DNA of 64,000 nt, from positions 1,381,934 through 1,445,933 of the forward strand of contig NZ_KQ954244.1 of the NCBI RefSeq assembly GCF_001519075.1. Direction: 5' to 3'. The notes below the pieces were generated by a model, which had not been told where the DNA came from, did not search any database, and worked only from the letters and a program-made list of their open reading frames with translations. The position numbers and the translations under genes are program-made. Positions within the stretch are counted from its first letter, which is position 1; the number at the start of each line of letters is the position of its first letter. This DNA comes from Novosphingobium fuchskuhlense. GTDB taxonomy: Bacteria > Pseudomonadota > Alphaproteobacteria > Sphingomonadales > Sphingomonadaceae. This document shows, one piece after another, positions 9,431 to 19,185 of this stretch.

Positions 9431-11134
9431 ATGGCGCTTCGCACGTTCCGGTCCGTCACCTTGGGGGCGGCTGCCCTTGCCGCCGTGATGGCCTTGCCGC
9501 CCGCGGTTCTGGCGCGCCCGTCGGCAAAGCCCGCGCCCGCCCCTGCTGCCGCGGTCCAGCCTGCGGCGGGCGCGCCGAAGCTGATCGTGGCGATTTCCAT
9601 CGACCAGTTCTCTGCCGATCTCTTCGCGCAATACCGTTCGCATTTCACCGGCGGCCTCGCCCGGCTCGCCTCGGGCGCGGTGTTCCCGGCAGGCTATCAG
9701 AGCCATGCCGCGACCGAGACCTGCCCTGGCCACTCGACGATCCTGACGGGCGTGCACCCTGCGCGCACCGGGATCATCGCCAATACCTGGATCGACCAGA
9801 CCGTCGCCCGCGCCAAGAAGACGGTCTACTGCGCGGAGGACGAGGGCCGCGCGGCGGCAGACCCCAAGGACTACATCGCCTCGGTCGGCCACCTTCTCGT
9901 TCCCACCCTGGGTGAACGCATCAAGGCGCTCTGGCCCGCCAGCCGCAACGTCGCCGTCTCGGGCAAGGACCGCGCGGCCCTGATGATGGGCGGCCACGTG
10001 ATCGACAGTGTCTACTGGTGGAAGGGTGCGGGCTTCACCTCGCTCGATGGCCGCCCGCTGACGCCGGCGGCGGTGAACGAGAACAAGGCACTCGGCGAAG
10101 TGCTGGCACAGGGCGCACCGGAATTCCCGCTGCCCGAGTGGTGCAGCGCCAAGGCCCGCGCGGTGCCGCTCAGCAGCACCTTTTCGGTCGGCACCGGCCG
10201 CTTTGCGCTGGCGGCGGGTGACAAGACCGCCTTCCGCACCTCGCCGCGTCTCGACCGCGCCACCATCGATCTCGCGACCGAGCTGGTCGACGAGAACAAG
10301 CTGGGCAAGGGCGCCACGCCCGATGTGCTGTCGGTGAGCCTCTCGGCGACGGACTACGTCGGCCATGGCTATGGCACCGAAGGCAGCGAGATGTGCATCC
10401 AGCTCCAGCAACTCGATCTCGCGCTGGGCGATTTCTTTGTGGCGCTCGATCAGCGCGGCATCGATTATGCCGTGGTGCTGACCGCCGATCACGGCGGTTT
10501 CGACATGCCCGAGCGGCTCGGCGAGCAGGCGCTGCCCGCATCGCACCGCGTCAACAAGGCCCTCCTGCCCGAGGCGCTGAGCGCGGCGGTGGCGGCGAAG
10601 ACCGGGCTCGATGCAAGCGGCCTTGTCCTCTCCGACGGGGCTTCGGGCGATATCTGGCTCCGCCGCGATCTCGCGCCGGCCGACAAGGCCCGGGCGCTGG
10701 ACGCGCTGAAGGCGGAATTGCTTGCCAATCCCGATGTGGCGGCGGCCTTCACCGCCGATGAAATTGCCGCCGCGCCCGCCGGCACCGGTTCGCCCGAGAC
10801 ATGGTCCCTCATCGCGCGGGCGAAGGCTTCGTTCTACAAGCCGCGTTCGGGTGACGTGGTGCTGATGCTGAAGCGCGGCGTTGTGCCGATCCCGACGCCG
10901 GGGCCCGGCTTCGTCGCGACACACGGCTCGCCGTGGGACTACGACCGGCGCGTGCCCATCCTGTTCTGGCGCAAGGGGATGACCGGGTTCGAACAGCCCA
11001 GCCCGGTCGAAACGGTGGACATCGCCCCCACGCTGGCGGCACTGATCGGGCTGCCCGTGCCCGCAGGGGCATTTGACGGGCGCTGCCTCGATCTCGATGG
11101 CGGCACGGGCGATACCTGCGGAGCAAGGCCATGA
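9431..11134 (+). CDS. PhoK-like secreted alkaline phosphatase
   Basis: A 567-residue alkaline phosphatase of the nucleotide pyrophosphatase/phosphodiesterase fold. The signal peptide ends near LARP (28-30). The nucleophile is T97 in TETCPGHST; metal ligands include D58 (SIDQF), the D and H of SATDYVGHGYG and TADHGG, and a late H in THGSPWDYD. An SGKDRAALMM segment supplies the Lys/Arg pair characteristic of Sphingomonas PhoK/SPAP. It therefore probably releases phosphate from monoesters in the periplasm or outside the cell. The start at 9431 has AAAGG about 9 bases upstream. It overlaps the hydroxylase gene by ATGA. Confidence 0.88.
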   Translation: MALRTFRSVTLGAAALAAVMALPPAVLARPSAKPAPAPAAAVQPAAGAPKLIVAISIDQFSADLFAQYRSHFTGGLARLASGAVFPAGYQSHAATETCPGHSTILTGVHPARTGIIANTWIDQTVARAKKTVYCAEDEGRAAADPKDYIASVGHLLVPTLGERIKALWPASRNVAVSGKDRAALMMGGHVIDSVYWWKGAGFTSLDGRPLTPAAVNENKALGEVLAQGAPEFPLPEWCSAKARAVPLSSTFSVGTGRFALAAGDKTAFRTSPRLDRATIDLATELVDENKLGKGATPDVLSVSLSATDYVGHGYGTEGSEMCIQLQQLDLALGDFFVALDQRGIDYAVVLTADHGGFDMPERLGEQALPASHRVNKALLPEALSAAVAAKTGLDASGLVLSDGASGDIWLRRDLAPADKARALDALKAELLANPDVAAAFTADEIAAAPAGTGSPETWSLIARAKASFYKPRSGDVVLMLKRGVVPIPTPGPGFVATHGSPWDYDRRVPILFWRKGMTGFEQPSPVETVDIAPTLAALIGLPVPAGAFDGRCLDLDGGTGDTCGARP

Positions 11135-12354
11135 GCGAAACCCTCAATTCGGACATCGTCATCCTTGGCGGCGGGCTGGTCGGCATGACGTTGGCCATCG
11201 GCCTCGCCAAGGCCGGCATCCCCAGCTGCGTGATCGACAGTTCCGATCCTGCCGCGCAGACCGCCGAAGGTTTCGACGGGCGCGCCTCGGCGATCTCGAC
11301 CGCGAGCTGGAACCTCTACAGCCATCTCGGTCTGACCGAGGCGCTGGAGCCGCTGGGGTGCCCGATCGATTCGATCGCGGTGACCGACGGCATGAAGCCC
11401 GGGCGGATCGATTTCCAGCCTGCACCGGGCGATGGCTCGCTTGGCCGCATGTTCGCCAACCGCGATCTGCGCGTCACGATGTATGCGGCGGCGGCGAAGG
11501 AAAGCCTGATCACCTTCCTGCCCAACGCGCACGTCGCCGAGCGCGCGCGCGATGCGCACGGCGTCACGGTGACGCTGGCCGATGGCCGCGAGGTCAAGGG
11601 CCGCCTCCTGGTGGGCGCCGAGGGCCGCGCTTCCCCCACGCGCGATGAGGCCGGGTTCACCCCGGCGCGCTGGAGCTATGGCCACCGCGCGATGATCGTG
11701 GGGCTGGCGCACGAGAAGCCGCATAACAACGTCGCGTGGGAAATCTTCTATCCCGCCGGGCCCTTCGCGCTGCTGCCGCTGCGCGATGATGCCGAGGGCA
11801 ATCACCGCTCGGCACTGGTGTGGACGGTGAGCGAGAAGGATGCGCCGGGCGCGCTGGCGCTGCCCGATGGCGCGTTCCGCAGCGCGGTGCAGGAACGGAT
11901 GGGCGATGTGCTCGGCACGGTGCGGCTGATGGGGCCCCGGTCCTCGTGGCCGCTCAATTTCCACCACACAGCGAAGATGGTTTCGGACCGGCTCGCGCTG
12001 GTCGGCGATGCCGCGCACGGGATGCACCCGATTGCCGGGCAGGGGCTCAACCTTGGCCTGCGCGATGTCGCGGCGCTGGTCGAGGTGCTCACCGAAGGTA
12101 TGCGTCTCGGGCTCGATCCGGGCGATGCGCAAGTCCTCGCGCGGTATGAGCGCTGGCGGGCGGCGGATACCTTCATGGTCTCTGCGGCGACCGACGTGCT
12201 CACACGGCTGTTCGGCGTGCCGGGGCGGATCCCGTCCGCGATCCGGCGCCTCGGCATGGCCGGGGTGCAGCGCCTGCCTGCCCTCAAGCGCTTCTTCATG
12301 GACGAGGCGCGCGGGATGAGCGGCGCGCTGCCGAGCCTGCTGCAGCCGGCTTAA
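11131..12354 (+). CDS. UbiH/UbiF/COQ6-type FAD hydroxylase
   Basis: A 407-residue flavin monooxygenase, probably a ubiquinone ring hydroxylase. The FAD-binding GGGLVGM lies at 13-19, the DG-type motif in LLVGAEGRAS near 160, and the second FAD motif in LALVGDAAHGMHPIAGQG near 290. It starts in an ATGA overlap with the phosphatase gene and its stop overlaps the stop of the convergent Mic60-like gene by 4 bp. The ring position it acts on (C5, C6 or C1) cannot be told from sequence. Pairing with a phosphatase looks like packing rather than shared function. Confidence 0.88.
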   Translation: MSETLNSDIVILGGGLVGMTLAIGLAKAGIPSCVIDSSDPAAQTAEGFDGRASAISTASWNLYSHLGLTEALEPLGCPIDSIAVTDGMKPGRIDFQPAPGDGSLGRMFANRDLRVTMYAAAAKESLITFLPNAHVAERARDAHGVTVTLADGREVKGRLLVGAEGRASPTRDEAGFTPARWSYGHRAMIVGLAHEKPHNNVAWEIFYPAGPFALLPLRDDAEGNHRSALVWTVSEKDAPGALALPDGAFRSAVQERMGDVLGTVRLMGPRSSWPLNFHHTAKMVSDRLALVGDAAHGMHPIAGQGLNLGLRDVAALVEVLTEGMRLGLDPGDAQVLARYERWRAADTFMVSAATDVLTRLFGVPGRIPSAIRRLGMAGVQRLPALKRFFMDEARGMSGALPSLLQPA

Positions 12355-13277
12355 GCGGCGGGGGAAGCTGCGGGCGAGGCTGCGGGGGCCGGCGCCGCCG
12401 CCGCCGGCGCGGCGGGCGCTGCGGGCTTTGCCACTGGCGGTGTCGGCGGGAACGAAAGCGCCGCCGTTTCAAGCTGATCGAGCGCGCGCTCCACGGTCAG
12501 GAAATCGCGCGCATGGGCGAGCCATTCGGTCGCGACCTCCTTGCCCGGCATGCGTTCCACTTCGGCAATGGCGATATCGATGCGGTTGCCCGCCAGCGCT
12601 TCCCGCACGCGGGCGGCGCGGCTTTCGGCGGTGGGGGAGGGGCTGTCGGCGTGACGGATGACGAAGAGCTCGCCCATCTCGCGGGTCAGCCAGTCCCAGG
12701 TGCCTTCGCTGGTCGCGCCGCCGATCAGCTGGGGGCTCAGCTTCTCGAAGGTCTCGCTCAGCATCGCCAGCGTGACCGGCTTCGGCGCGGCGGCGATCAC
12801 ACGGTCCACCGCAGCCTGCTGGGTGCTGCCGAAGCGCACGCGCAGCTGCGCTTCGAGGTAGCCCAGCGGCTGGCCGCGTTCGATCGCGCGGCGGGCGGCG
12901 AAGGCCACGAGCAGCGCTTCGGCCTGTCCGGCCTGCCCGGCTGCGGCCATGGCCTGCTGATTGAGCTCGGCAAGGCGTTGTTCCAGCGCGGAAACTTTGG
13001 CAGCGGCGGCGGTGAGGGCGGCATCGGTTGCGGCCAGGTTGGCCGTGGTCTGCGCCGCGGCTTGCGACATCGAGGCCGAGGGCGACGGCACGGGCACGGC
13101 TGGCAGGCCGGACACGTGCACTTCAAGCCAGCCGGTTTTCCAGCCATACCAGGCACCACCGGCTAGCCCCGCAAGGATCAGAAGGACCACAAGAACCACG
13201 CGCCCGCGACTCGAACCGCCGCGCCCGGTCGGGGCGCGTTGCAAGTTGAGGGGCGAACCAAAGGTCATGTCCTGCAT
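12351..13277 (-). CDS. Mic60/mitofilin-like inner-membrane protein of the heme operon
   Basis: A 308-residue protein with a short cytoplasmic head, one membrane helix near 27-47 (VVLVVLLILAGLAGG), an Ala-rich coiled-coil stretch (about 75-120), a helical C-terminal domain (ERGQPLGYLEAQLRVRFG onwards) and a Pro/Ala tail. This is the layout of the alphaproteobacterial mitofilin-domain protein that sits beside hemC-hemD and is homologous to mitochondrial Mic60. It follows hemD by 18 bp in the same direction. The family is linked to membrane curvature and contact sites; why it travels with heme genes is unsettled. Confidence 0.75.
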   Translation of the reverse strand: MQDMTFGSPLNLQRAPTGRGGSSRGRVVLVVLLILAGLAGGAWYGWKTGWLEVHVSGLPAVPVPSPSASMSQAAAQTTANLAATDAALTAAAAKVSALEQRLAELNQQAMAAAGQAGQAEALLVAFAARRAIERGQPLGYLEAQLRVRFGSTQQAAVDRVIAAAPKPVTLAMLSETFEKLSPQLIGGATSEGTWDWLTREMGELFVIRHADSPSPTAESRAARVREALAGNRIDIAIAEVERMPGKEVATEWLAHARDFLTVERALDQLETAALSFPPTPPVAKPAAPAAPAAAAPAPAASPAASPAA

Positions 13278-13295
13278 AGGATCATTTTTCAGTTG

Positions 13296-14003
13296 TCAGT
13301 GTCCTCTTGGTGACACTTTCTTGCACATTTGGACGGCGAGTGCCAGCACTGCTTCGTCGCTACGTGTCTCTGCAATTTCAATACGTTGCCAATCTTCGCC
13401 AGCCATTGATCCGATTCGCGGCGCAAGACAGGCCAGCGCGATCCCCCCGCGCTGGACGCCGATCCGGGCCGATTCTGCGGCGAAATGAGCCGCAGCCTCT
13501 CCGGAATGGAGGAGGACCACGGCGGGCCCCGCCAGCACGTCGGCGAGGGCTGGCGGCATCGGCAGACCGGCGGCGGCATAGACCACCACATCGTCCACCA
13601 CGACGCCGTCCGGCAGGGCGAGCGGCACGCGCTTTTCGCCGGCAAGCCGCAGATAGCGCCCCGGCGGCAGGGCCGAGACCACCGGCTGCAACCCGCCTTC
13701 GCCAACGGCTTCGACCGCAAAGCCGGCTGCGCGCGCGGCCTCCGCCGTGACCGCGCCGACCGCGCGGACGGGGAGGTGTCGGACGCCCGCCAGCCCCCCG
13801 CCGCCGAGGCGGAACACGTTGGCGCTGCCGGCAAGCAGCCCGCAATACGGTGCCGGATCGGGCGGTGTCCACGCCGCGGGGGCCATGTCGAACAGCGGGA
13901 AAGGCCGCGCATCGAGGCCATTTGCCCGGGCGGCGGCCACCGTGGCGGCATTGCCCGGTTCGGGGCGGATGACGATGACCGGGATCGCGCCCGGCACGCT
14001 CAA
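13296..14003 (-). CDS. hemD: Uroporphyrinogen-III synthase
   Basis: A 235-residue HemD-type protein that cyclises hydroxymethylbilane to uroporphyrinogen III. HemD sequences are poorly conserved; the support is position directly after hemC, length, the two-domain alpha/beta pattern and pieces such as VIVIRPEPGNAAT at the start and VVLLHSGEAA near residue 165. The start is probably TTG at 14003, which overlaps the hemC stop as TTGA; GTG at 13997 is the alternative. The gene lies in hemC-hemD-mic60-like order. Confidence 0.85.
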   Translation of the reverse strand: MSVPGAIPVIVIRPEPGNAATVAAARANGLDARPFPLFDMAPAAWTPPDPAPYCGLLAGSANVFRLGGGGLAGVRHLPVRAVGAVTAEAARAAGFAVEAVGEGGLQPVVSALPPGRYLRLAGEKRVPLALPDGVVVDDVVVYAAAGLPMPPALADVLAGPAVVLLHSGEAAAHFAAESARIGVQRGGIALACLAPRIGSMAGEDWQRIEIAETRSDEAVLALAVQMCKKVSPRGH

Positions 14004-14956
14004 CTGCCGGTGAAGTGGCGGCGGATCGCCTCGGGCGCGCCGGACAGCAGGCTGTGGGCAAGCGCGGCAGGGCCGGCCGTGTCGCCAGCCGGGAACGTGG
14101 CGCTTGCTTCCACGCGCTCGGCGCCATCGGGGCTGAACAGCGCGGCGCGCAGGGTCAGGGTGTCACCCTCCGCCGTGGTGAGCAGTGCGATCGGGCTGTG
14201 GCACGTGCCGCCAAGGCCGCGCAGCAGGCCACGCTCGGCCATCACGGCGGCACGGCTGGGCTTGTGGTCGATGGCATCGAGCAGGGCCACCAGATCGCTG
14301 CGCGCGGCGAGGCATTCGATGCCGATGGCGCCCTGCGCCGGTGCGGGCAGCCATGTGTCCGCCGCCAGCGGGGTGCCGATTCCGGTCTGGCCGAGCCGGT
14401 TGAGCCCGGCTGCCGCGAGCAGCGTCACGTCGGCCTCGCCCGCTTCGAGCTTGCCGAGCCGGGTGGCGACATTGCCGCGAAAGCCGACCACGGTGAGGTC
14501 GGGCCGGGCGTGGAGCATCTGCGCCGCGCGCCGCGGTGCGCTGGTCCCGACGCGCGCGCCTGCCGGAATGGTGGCCACGCTGTCAGCGCCGACCAGCACG
14601 TCGCGCACGTCCTCACGCGGGAGCACGGCGGCGATCATCAGCGTTTCGGGCCGTTCGGTCTCGACGTCCTTCATCGAATGGACGGCGAAGTCGATGCTGC
14701 CATCGGCCAGCCATGCGTCGAGTTCCTTGGTCCACAGCGCCTTGCCGCCGATCTCGGCGAGCGGGCGGTCGAGCACCTGATCGCCGCTCGCTACCACGGT
14801 CACGAGTTCGACCGCGGCCTCCTCCCAGCCGTGCGCTTCGCAGAGCCTTCGGCGGGTTTCCTCGGCTTGGGCCAAGGCGAGGGGCGAACGGCGCGTACCC
14901 AGCTTGAGCGGGTTGGCGGCGGATGGTCCGAGGGCGGATGTCGTGGACGTGTTCAT
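14000..14956 (-). CDS. hemC: Hydroxymethylbilane synthase (porphobilinogen deaminase)
   Basis: A 318-residue enzyme that joins four porphobilinogens into hydroxymethylbilane. Motifs include LGTRRSPLALAQ near 18-29, the catalytic aspartate region DFAVHSMKDVE near 90, the arginine-rich GTSAPRRAAQ near 140, and the dipyrromethane cofactor cysteine in LGGTCHSPIA near 250. Start ATG 14956. Only 45 bp separates it from the divergent tsaD, a compact two-way promoter. First gene of the heme operon on this strand. Confidence 0.95.
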   Translation of the reverse strand: MNTSTTSALGPSAANPLKLGTRRSPLALAQAEETRRRLCEAHGWEEAAVELVTVVASGDQVLDRPLAEIGGKALWTKELDAWLADGSIDFAVHSMKDVETERPETLMIAAVLPREDVRDVLVGADSVATIPAGARVGTSAPRRAAQMLHARPDLTVVGFRGNVATRLGKLEAGEADVTLLAAAGLNRLGQTGIGTPLAADTWLPAPAQGAIGIECLAARSDLVALLDAIDHKPSRAAVMAERGLLRGLGGTCHSPIALLTTAEGDTLTLRAALFSPDGAERVEASATFPAGDTAGPAALAHSLLSGAPEAIRRHFTGS

Positions 14957-15001
14957 GCGTGACTTGCCGTAACGGGGAATGTCTCTAAGGGAAAGTCTCC
15001 C

Positions 15002-16051
15002 ATGGCCCTGATCCTCGGTATCGAATCCTCTTGCGACGAAACTGCCGTCGCCGTGATCGACGGGGCAGCCGCCACGCTCGCCGCGCGCATCGTTGCGCAG
15101 CGCATTGCCTCGCAGGATGACGAACACCGGCCCTATGGCGGCGTCGTGCCGGAGATTGCCGCGCGCGCCCACGCCGAAACCCTCGCGCCGATGGTCGGCG
15201 CGGTGCTCCGTGATGCGGGGCTCCGGCTCGACCAGATCGACGCGATTGCCGCCACCGCCGGGCCTGGTCTGATTGGCGGAGTGATGGTCGGCCTTGTCAC
15301 GGCCAAGGCGCTGGCGATGGCGGCGGACAAGCCCCTGCTGGCGGTGAACCACCTGGAAGGCCATGCGCTTTCTGCCCGGCTGGCCGAGCCGGGGCTCGCC
15401 TTTCCCTATCTGCTGCTGCTGGCCTCTGGCGGGCATTGCCAGATCCTCGAAGTGCGCGGCCTCGGCCAATACCGCCGCCTTGCCACGACCATCGACGATG
15501 CGCTGGGCGAGGCTTTCGACAAGACGGCCAAGCTGCTCGGGCTGGGTTTTCCCGGCGGCCCGGCGGTCGAGCGGCTGGCGCGCGAGGGCGATGCCAGGGC
15601 CGTGCCGCTGCCGCGCCCGCTGATGGGCAGCGCGGAGCCGCATTTCTCCTTCGCCGGCCTCAAGAGCGCGGTGATGCGCGCGCGCGATGCGGGCCTTCAT
15701 CGGCCTGCCGATATCGCCGCCTCGTTCCAGCAGGCCGCGATCGATTGCGTGATCGACCGCACCCGCCGCGCCATGGCGGCGGCTGGCCCGGTGAACGCGC
15801 TCGTCGTGGCCGGCGGCGTTGCCGCCAATGCGGCGCTGCGCGGCGCGCTCACCGCACTGGCGGCTGAGGCCGGCCTCCCGCTCGTCGCGCCGCCGCCCAA
15901 GCTGTGCACCGATAATGCCGCGATGATCGGCTGGGCCGGTGCCGAGCGCTTCGCCGCAGGGCTCACTGATCCGCTCGATGCGCTCGCCCGCCCGCGCTGG
16001 CCGCTCGATCCCGATGCCGAGCCAGTGCGCGGCGCGGGGGTGAAGGCATGA
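15002..16051 (+). CDS. tsaD: tRNA N6-threonylcarbamoyladenosine synthase subunit
   Basis: A 349-residue Kae1/TsaD protein that transfers threonylcarbamoyl to A37 of ANN-decoding tRNAs, with TsaB and TsaE. Motifs are [14 protein letters not shown] at the start, the metal-binding [11 protein letters not shown] near 115-125, [11 protein letters not shown] near 140, and [12 protein letters not shown] near 265. Full length for bacteria. The start ATG is preceded by AAGGGAAAG. It overlaps gpsA by ATGA and faces hemC. Confidence 0.95.
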   Translation: MALILGIESSCDETAVAVIDGAAATLAARIVAQRIASQDDEHRPYGGVVPEIAARAHAETLAPMVGAVLRDAGLRLDQIDAIAATAGPGLIGGVMVGLVTAKALAMAADKPLLAVNHLEGHALSARLAEPGLAFPYLLLLASGGHCQILEVRGLGQYRRLATTIDDALGEAFDKTAKLLGLGFPGGPAVERLAREGDARAVPLPRPLMGSAEPHFSFAGLKSAVMRARDAGLHRPADIAASFQQAAIDCVIDRTRRAMAAAGPVNALVVAGGVAANAALRGALTALAAEAGLPLVAPPPKLCTDNAAMIGWAGAERFAAGLTDPLDALARPRWPLDPDAEPVRGAGVKA

Positions 16052-17088
16052 GCGCGCCCCTCGCTTTCGGCCCGCAGGTCGGCGTCGTCGGGGGCGGCGC
16101 ATGGGGCACCGCGCTCGCGCAGATGCTGGCGAGCGATGGGCGCGAAGTCCTCCTCTGGGCGCGCGAGGCAGACGTCGTCGCCGCGATCAACCGCGAGCAC
16201 CGCAATCCGCAATTCCTGCCCGGCACCTCGCTCCATCCCTCGATCCGCGCGACGGAAAGCCTCGCCGATCTCGCCGCGCTGCCTGTGCTGCTGATGGTGA
16301 CCCCGGCGCAGCATCTCGGCAGCGTGCTTGGCGCGCTGGCGCCGCAGGGCAGCGATATCGTGCTCTGCGCCAAGGGCATCGAGCAGGGCACAGGCCGCCT
16401 GATGAGCGAAGTTGCCGCCGCCGCCGCGCCCGGCGCCGCGCTTGCGGTCCTCTCCGGTCCCACCTTCGCGCATGAAGTGGCGGATGGCCTGCCCACCGCC
16501 GTCACGCTCGCCTGCGCCGGCGGCGCGGCGCAGTGGGCGAGGCTCGCACCCGTCATCGCGCGGCCGGCGTTCCGGCCCTATTATTCGGCGGACGTGATCG
16601 GGGCTTCCATCGGCGGTGCGGTGAAGAACGTGCTCGCGATTGCCTGCGGCGTGGTCGAGGGCCTCGCCCTCGGGGCCAATGCCCGCGCGGCGCTGATCAG
16701 CCGGGGCTTTGCCGAAATGCAGCGGCTGGGGCTGGTGATGGGTGCGGAGGCGGAAACGCTGGCTGGTCTGTCCGGCCTCGGCGATCTCGTGCTCACCTGC
16801 TCCTCGCCGGACAGCCGCAATTTCGCGCTCGGCATGGCGCTCGGCGCGAACGGCGATCACACCGGCGGCGCTGCGGCGCTGCTGGCAGAGCGCAGCACGG
16901 TGGCCGAGGGCGCATTCACCGCGCCGGTGCTGGCAAGCCTTGCTACGCAGCGCGGCATCGCCATGCCGATCGCGCAAGGCGTCGCGGCCCTGCTCGATGG
17001 CACCCTGTCGCCGCGCGCCCTGGTGGCGCAGTTGCTGGCCCGTCCGCTGCGTCCCGAAGCCGCGCTTCCGGAGGCTATGCTTGGCTGA
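16048..17088 (+). CDS. gpsA: Glycerol-3-phosphate dehydrogenase [NAD(P)+]
   Basis: A 346-residue enzyme making sn-glycerol 3-phosphate for phospholipid synthesis. The N-terminal Rossmann motif is [11 protein letters not shown] (about 13-23), the catalytic lysine lies in [10 protein letters not shown] near 190, and the substrate region [11 protein letters not shown] near 245 is conserved. Overlaps tsaD by ATGA, a common alphaproteobacterial arrangement, and its last 8 bp hold the TTG start of the flippase gene. Confidence 0.95.
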   Translation: MSAPLAFGPQVGVVGGGAWGTALAQMLASDGREVLLWAREADVVAAINREHRNPQFLPGTSLHPSIRATESLADLAALPVLLMVTPAQHLGSVLGALAPQGSDIVLCAKGIEQGTGRLMSEVAAAAAPGAALAVLSGPTFAHEVADGLPTAVTLACAGGAAQWARLAPVIARPAFRPYYSADVIGASIGGAVKNVLAIACGVVEGLALGANARAALISRGFAEMQRLGLVMGAEAETLAGLSGLGDLVLTCSSPDSRNFALGMALGANGDHTGGAAALLAERSTVAEGAFTAPVLASLATQRGIAMPIAQGVAALLDGTLSPRALVAQLLARPLRPEAALPEAMLG

Positions 17089-18616
17089 GCCGGCCGCCCC
17101 TTCTCCCGTGGATCTTCATGCAGACCGGCAGACCGCCGAGCAGCAGGATATTGCCGCGCTGGCCAAGGGCGGGCGGACGAACTTCTTCGGGTTCCTGCTG
17201 CGGCTGGCCGCGCGCATCCCGTTCCTGTTCATCGCCGGGCGGCTCTATGGCGCGGAAGACCTCGGCCGCTTTGCCTCCGCCACCATCGCGGTCGAACTGG
17301 CGGCGCAGCTCGCCACGCTCGGCCAGAAGCGCGGCCTTGCCCAGCAGCTCGCGCGGGGCGACCGCGACGGCGCCGAAGTGGTGGCCGATGCGCTGCTGCT
17401 CTCGGGCTTCGTCTCGGCGGTGCTTGCCGCGCTGCTCTATATTTTCCCCGCGCCGATGTTCCCGAGCGGGCACTACACGCACCTGCAGCGCCTGCTGCCT
17501 TTGACGGTGGTCCCGATGGCGCTGGGCGACATTGCGCTCGCGGCACTGGCCTATCGCTTCGATGTCGGCGCCACGGTGCGCGCGCGCTCCGTCGTGGAGC
17601 CGTGGACGCTCTCGATCGTTGCGGGCTTTGTCTGGCTCGTTGGCCTGTGGATGCTGCCGATCCGCGAGAGCGGGCTGATCCTGGCCTATGTCGCCTCGAT
17701 CTTCGCCGCGACGATGACGGCGTTCGTGCCGCTGGTGCGAAGCTACGGCCTGCCCCGCCAGTGGTCGCCGCGCCCGATCGATCTGCTGCGGCTCGCCGGG
17801 AGCAACCTGCCGCTGGCCGGGGCAGACGCGATCGAATGGGGCACGCGCAAGCTCGATCTGTTCCTGCTCGGCCTGTTCCATGCGCCGCCGGCGGTGGTCG
17901 GCGTCTACTACGTCGCGCAGCAGGTCGCGACCTTGCCGCAGAAGCTGAAGACCAGTTTCGAACCGATCCTCGGCCCCGTGATCACCCGCAACCTCCAGAG
18001 CGGGAACTACCCGGCGGTGGCGCGGCAGGTGTGCCAGGTCGGGTTCTGGATCACGGCAGCGCAGGCGGGCGTCGCGCTCGCGCTCGGCATACCCGGTGCG
18101 GCGGTGATGGGGCTCGTCGGGCCCGGTTTCGTGGCGGGCACGGCGGCGCTGGCGCTGCTCCTCACAGCCGAAGTCGCTGCGGCCCCGGCGGTGGTGAGCG
18201 AGGCCGCGCTCATCTACGTCGCGCGGCTGCGCAACTTGTGGATCAGCCTTGGCATGATCGCGCTGCAGGGCGTGCTGACCGTCGGTTTCATGCTGGCGGC
18301 GCGCCGGGCCGGGCTCGATCCGCTGGTGCAGGCCGCAGGGGCGGCGGCGGCGCTGGCCATCGCGCTCGCCTGTGCCTCGGTGGTCAAGTCGTGGCTGCTC
18401 GGCACCCTGCTCGGCGATACGATCACCAACTGGCGCTGGGCGCTGATATGGGCGGCGGCACCGGCGGTGCTGGTGGGCGCGCTGATGAAGCTGGCGCCGG
18501 AATGGGTGGAGCTGGCCATCGGCATTCCGGCGATCCTCGGCGTCTATGGTGCGGTGATCTGGCGGCGCGGCTTCGGCCCGGAAGATCGCATCCTGTTTCG
18601 CAAGCAGACACTGTAG
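17081..18616 (+). CDS. Wzx-like polysaccharide flippase / oligosaccharide translocase
   Basis: A 511-residue polytopic membrane protein with about 12-14 hydrophobic segments, of the lipopolysaccharide biosynthesis (MATE/Wzx superfamily) type, likely moving lipid-linked sugars across the inner membrane. Early GGRTNFFGFLLRLAARIPFLF and GAEDLGRFA fit the first helix pair of this family. The start is TTG 17081, with a perfect GGAGG six bases upstream inside gpsA. No glycosyltransferases lie nearby, so the substrate is unknown. Confidence 0.82.
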   Translation: MAEPAAPSPVDLHADRQTAEQQDIAALAKGGRTNFFGFLLRLAARIPFLFIAGRLYGAEDLGRFASATIAVELAAQLATLGQKRGLAQQLARGDRDGAEVVADALLLSGFVSAVLAALLYIFPAPMFPSGHYTHLQRLLPLTVVPMALGDIALAALAYRFDVGATVRARSVVEPWTLSIVAGFVWLVGLWMLPIRESGLILAYVASIFAATMTAFVPLVRSYGLPRQWSPRPIDLLRLAGSNLPLAGADAIEWGTRKLDLFLLGLFHAPPAVVGVYYVAQQVATLPQKLKTSFEPILGPVITRNLQSGNYPAVARQVCQVGFWITAAQAGVALALGIPGAAVMGLVGPGFVAGTAALALLLTAEVAAAPAVVSEAALIYVARLRNLWISLGMIALQGVLTVGFMLAARRAGLDPLVQAAGAAAALAIALACASVVKSWLLGTLLGDTITNWRWALIWAAAPAVLVGALMKLAPEWVELAIGIPAILGVYGAVIWRRGFGPEDRILFRKQTL

Positions 18617-18690
18617 CGCGCCGGCCCCTTGGCTTGGGGCGGCATGCGTGGGAAAGCGCCGGGCAGATCCGGCAAATCGTGGGGTGAACG

Positions 18691-19167
18691 ATGATGGAAT
18701 GGCTTCAGGCAAACGCGGTTCTGGCGGGCGCCATCGTGGCGGTGCTCGTGCTGGCGCTGGTGTTCCTGCTGCGCGGGCGCAAGACGGCGGCCCCGAAGCG
18801 TGAGTACCGCGATGTCCTGTCGGACGGCGCGGCGCCCGCCGCGCGCAACAGCGCGCTGATCGATGCGCCGCCCGCCGCGGCGATCGTGCCGCCCCCGGTC
18901 ATGGCCGAAGCGCCGCCGCCGGCAAGCGATGGCGACGACCTGACCCGCATCAAGGGCCTCGGTCCCAAGATCAGCGCGGCGCTGCGCGCGCTGGGCGTGA
19001 CCCGCTTTTCCGAGATCGCGGCGTGGACGGACGAGGATGTCGCGCGGATCGACGCGCAGCTCGGCGCATTTGCCGGGCGGGCGACGCGGGACAACTGGAT
19101 CGAGCAGGCCAAGCTCCTGTCGAGCGGTGATACCGCCGCCTACGAAGCGAAGTTCGGGAAGCTCTAG
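18691..19167 (+). CDS. Membrane-anchored helix-hairpin-helix protein
   Basis: A 158-residue protein: an N-terminal membrane helix (about 8-28, VLAGAIVAVLVLALVFLL), a basic and then Pro/Ala-rich linker, and a C-terminal domain with DLTRIKGLGPKISAALRALG, the helix-hairpin-helix type found at the end of some respiratory and ribosomal proteins. The domain may bind nucleic acid or a protein partner; nothing in the sequence settles it. It stands alone between the flippase gene and a convergent lipoprotein gene. Confidence 0.75.
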   Translation: MMEWLQANAVLAGAIVAVLVLALVFLLRGRKTAAPKREYRDVLSDGAAPAARNSALIDAPPAAAIVPPPVMAEAPPPASDGDDLTRIKGLGPKISAALRALGVTRFSEIAAWTDEDVARIDAQLGAFAGRATRDNWIEQAKLLSSGDTAAYEAKFGKL

Positions 19168-19185
19168 GATCAGGCCTCTGGGCCC

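Noticed and set aside
14957..16102. N-terminal extension of hemC across tsaD
   Set aside because: Antisense to a complete tsaD; hemC homology begins just after ATG 14956.
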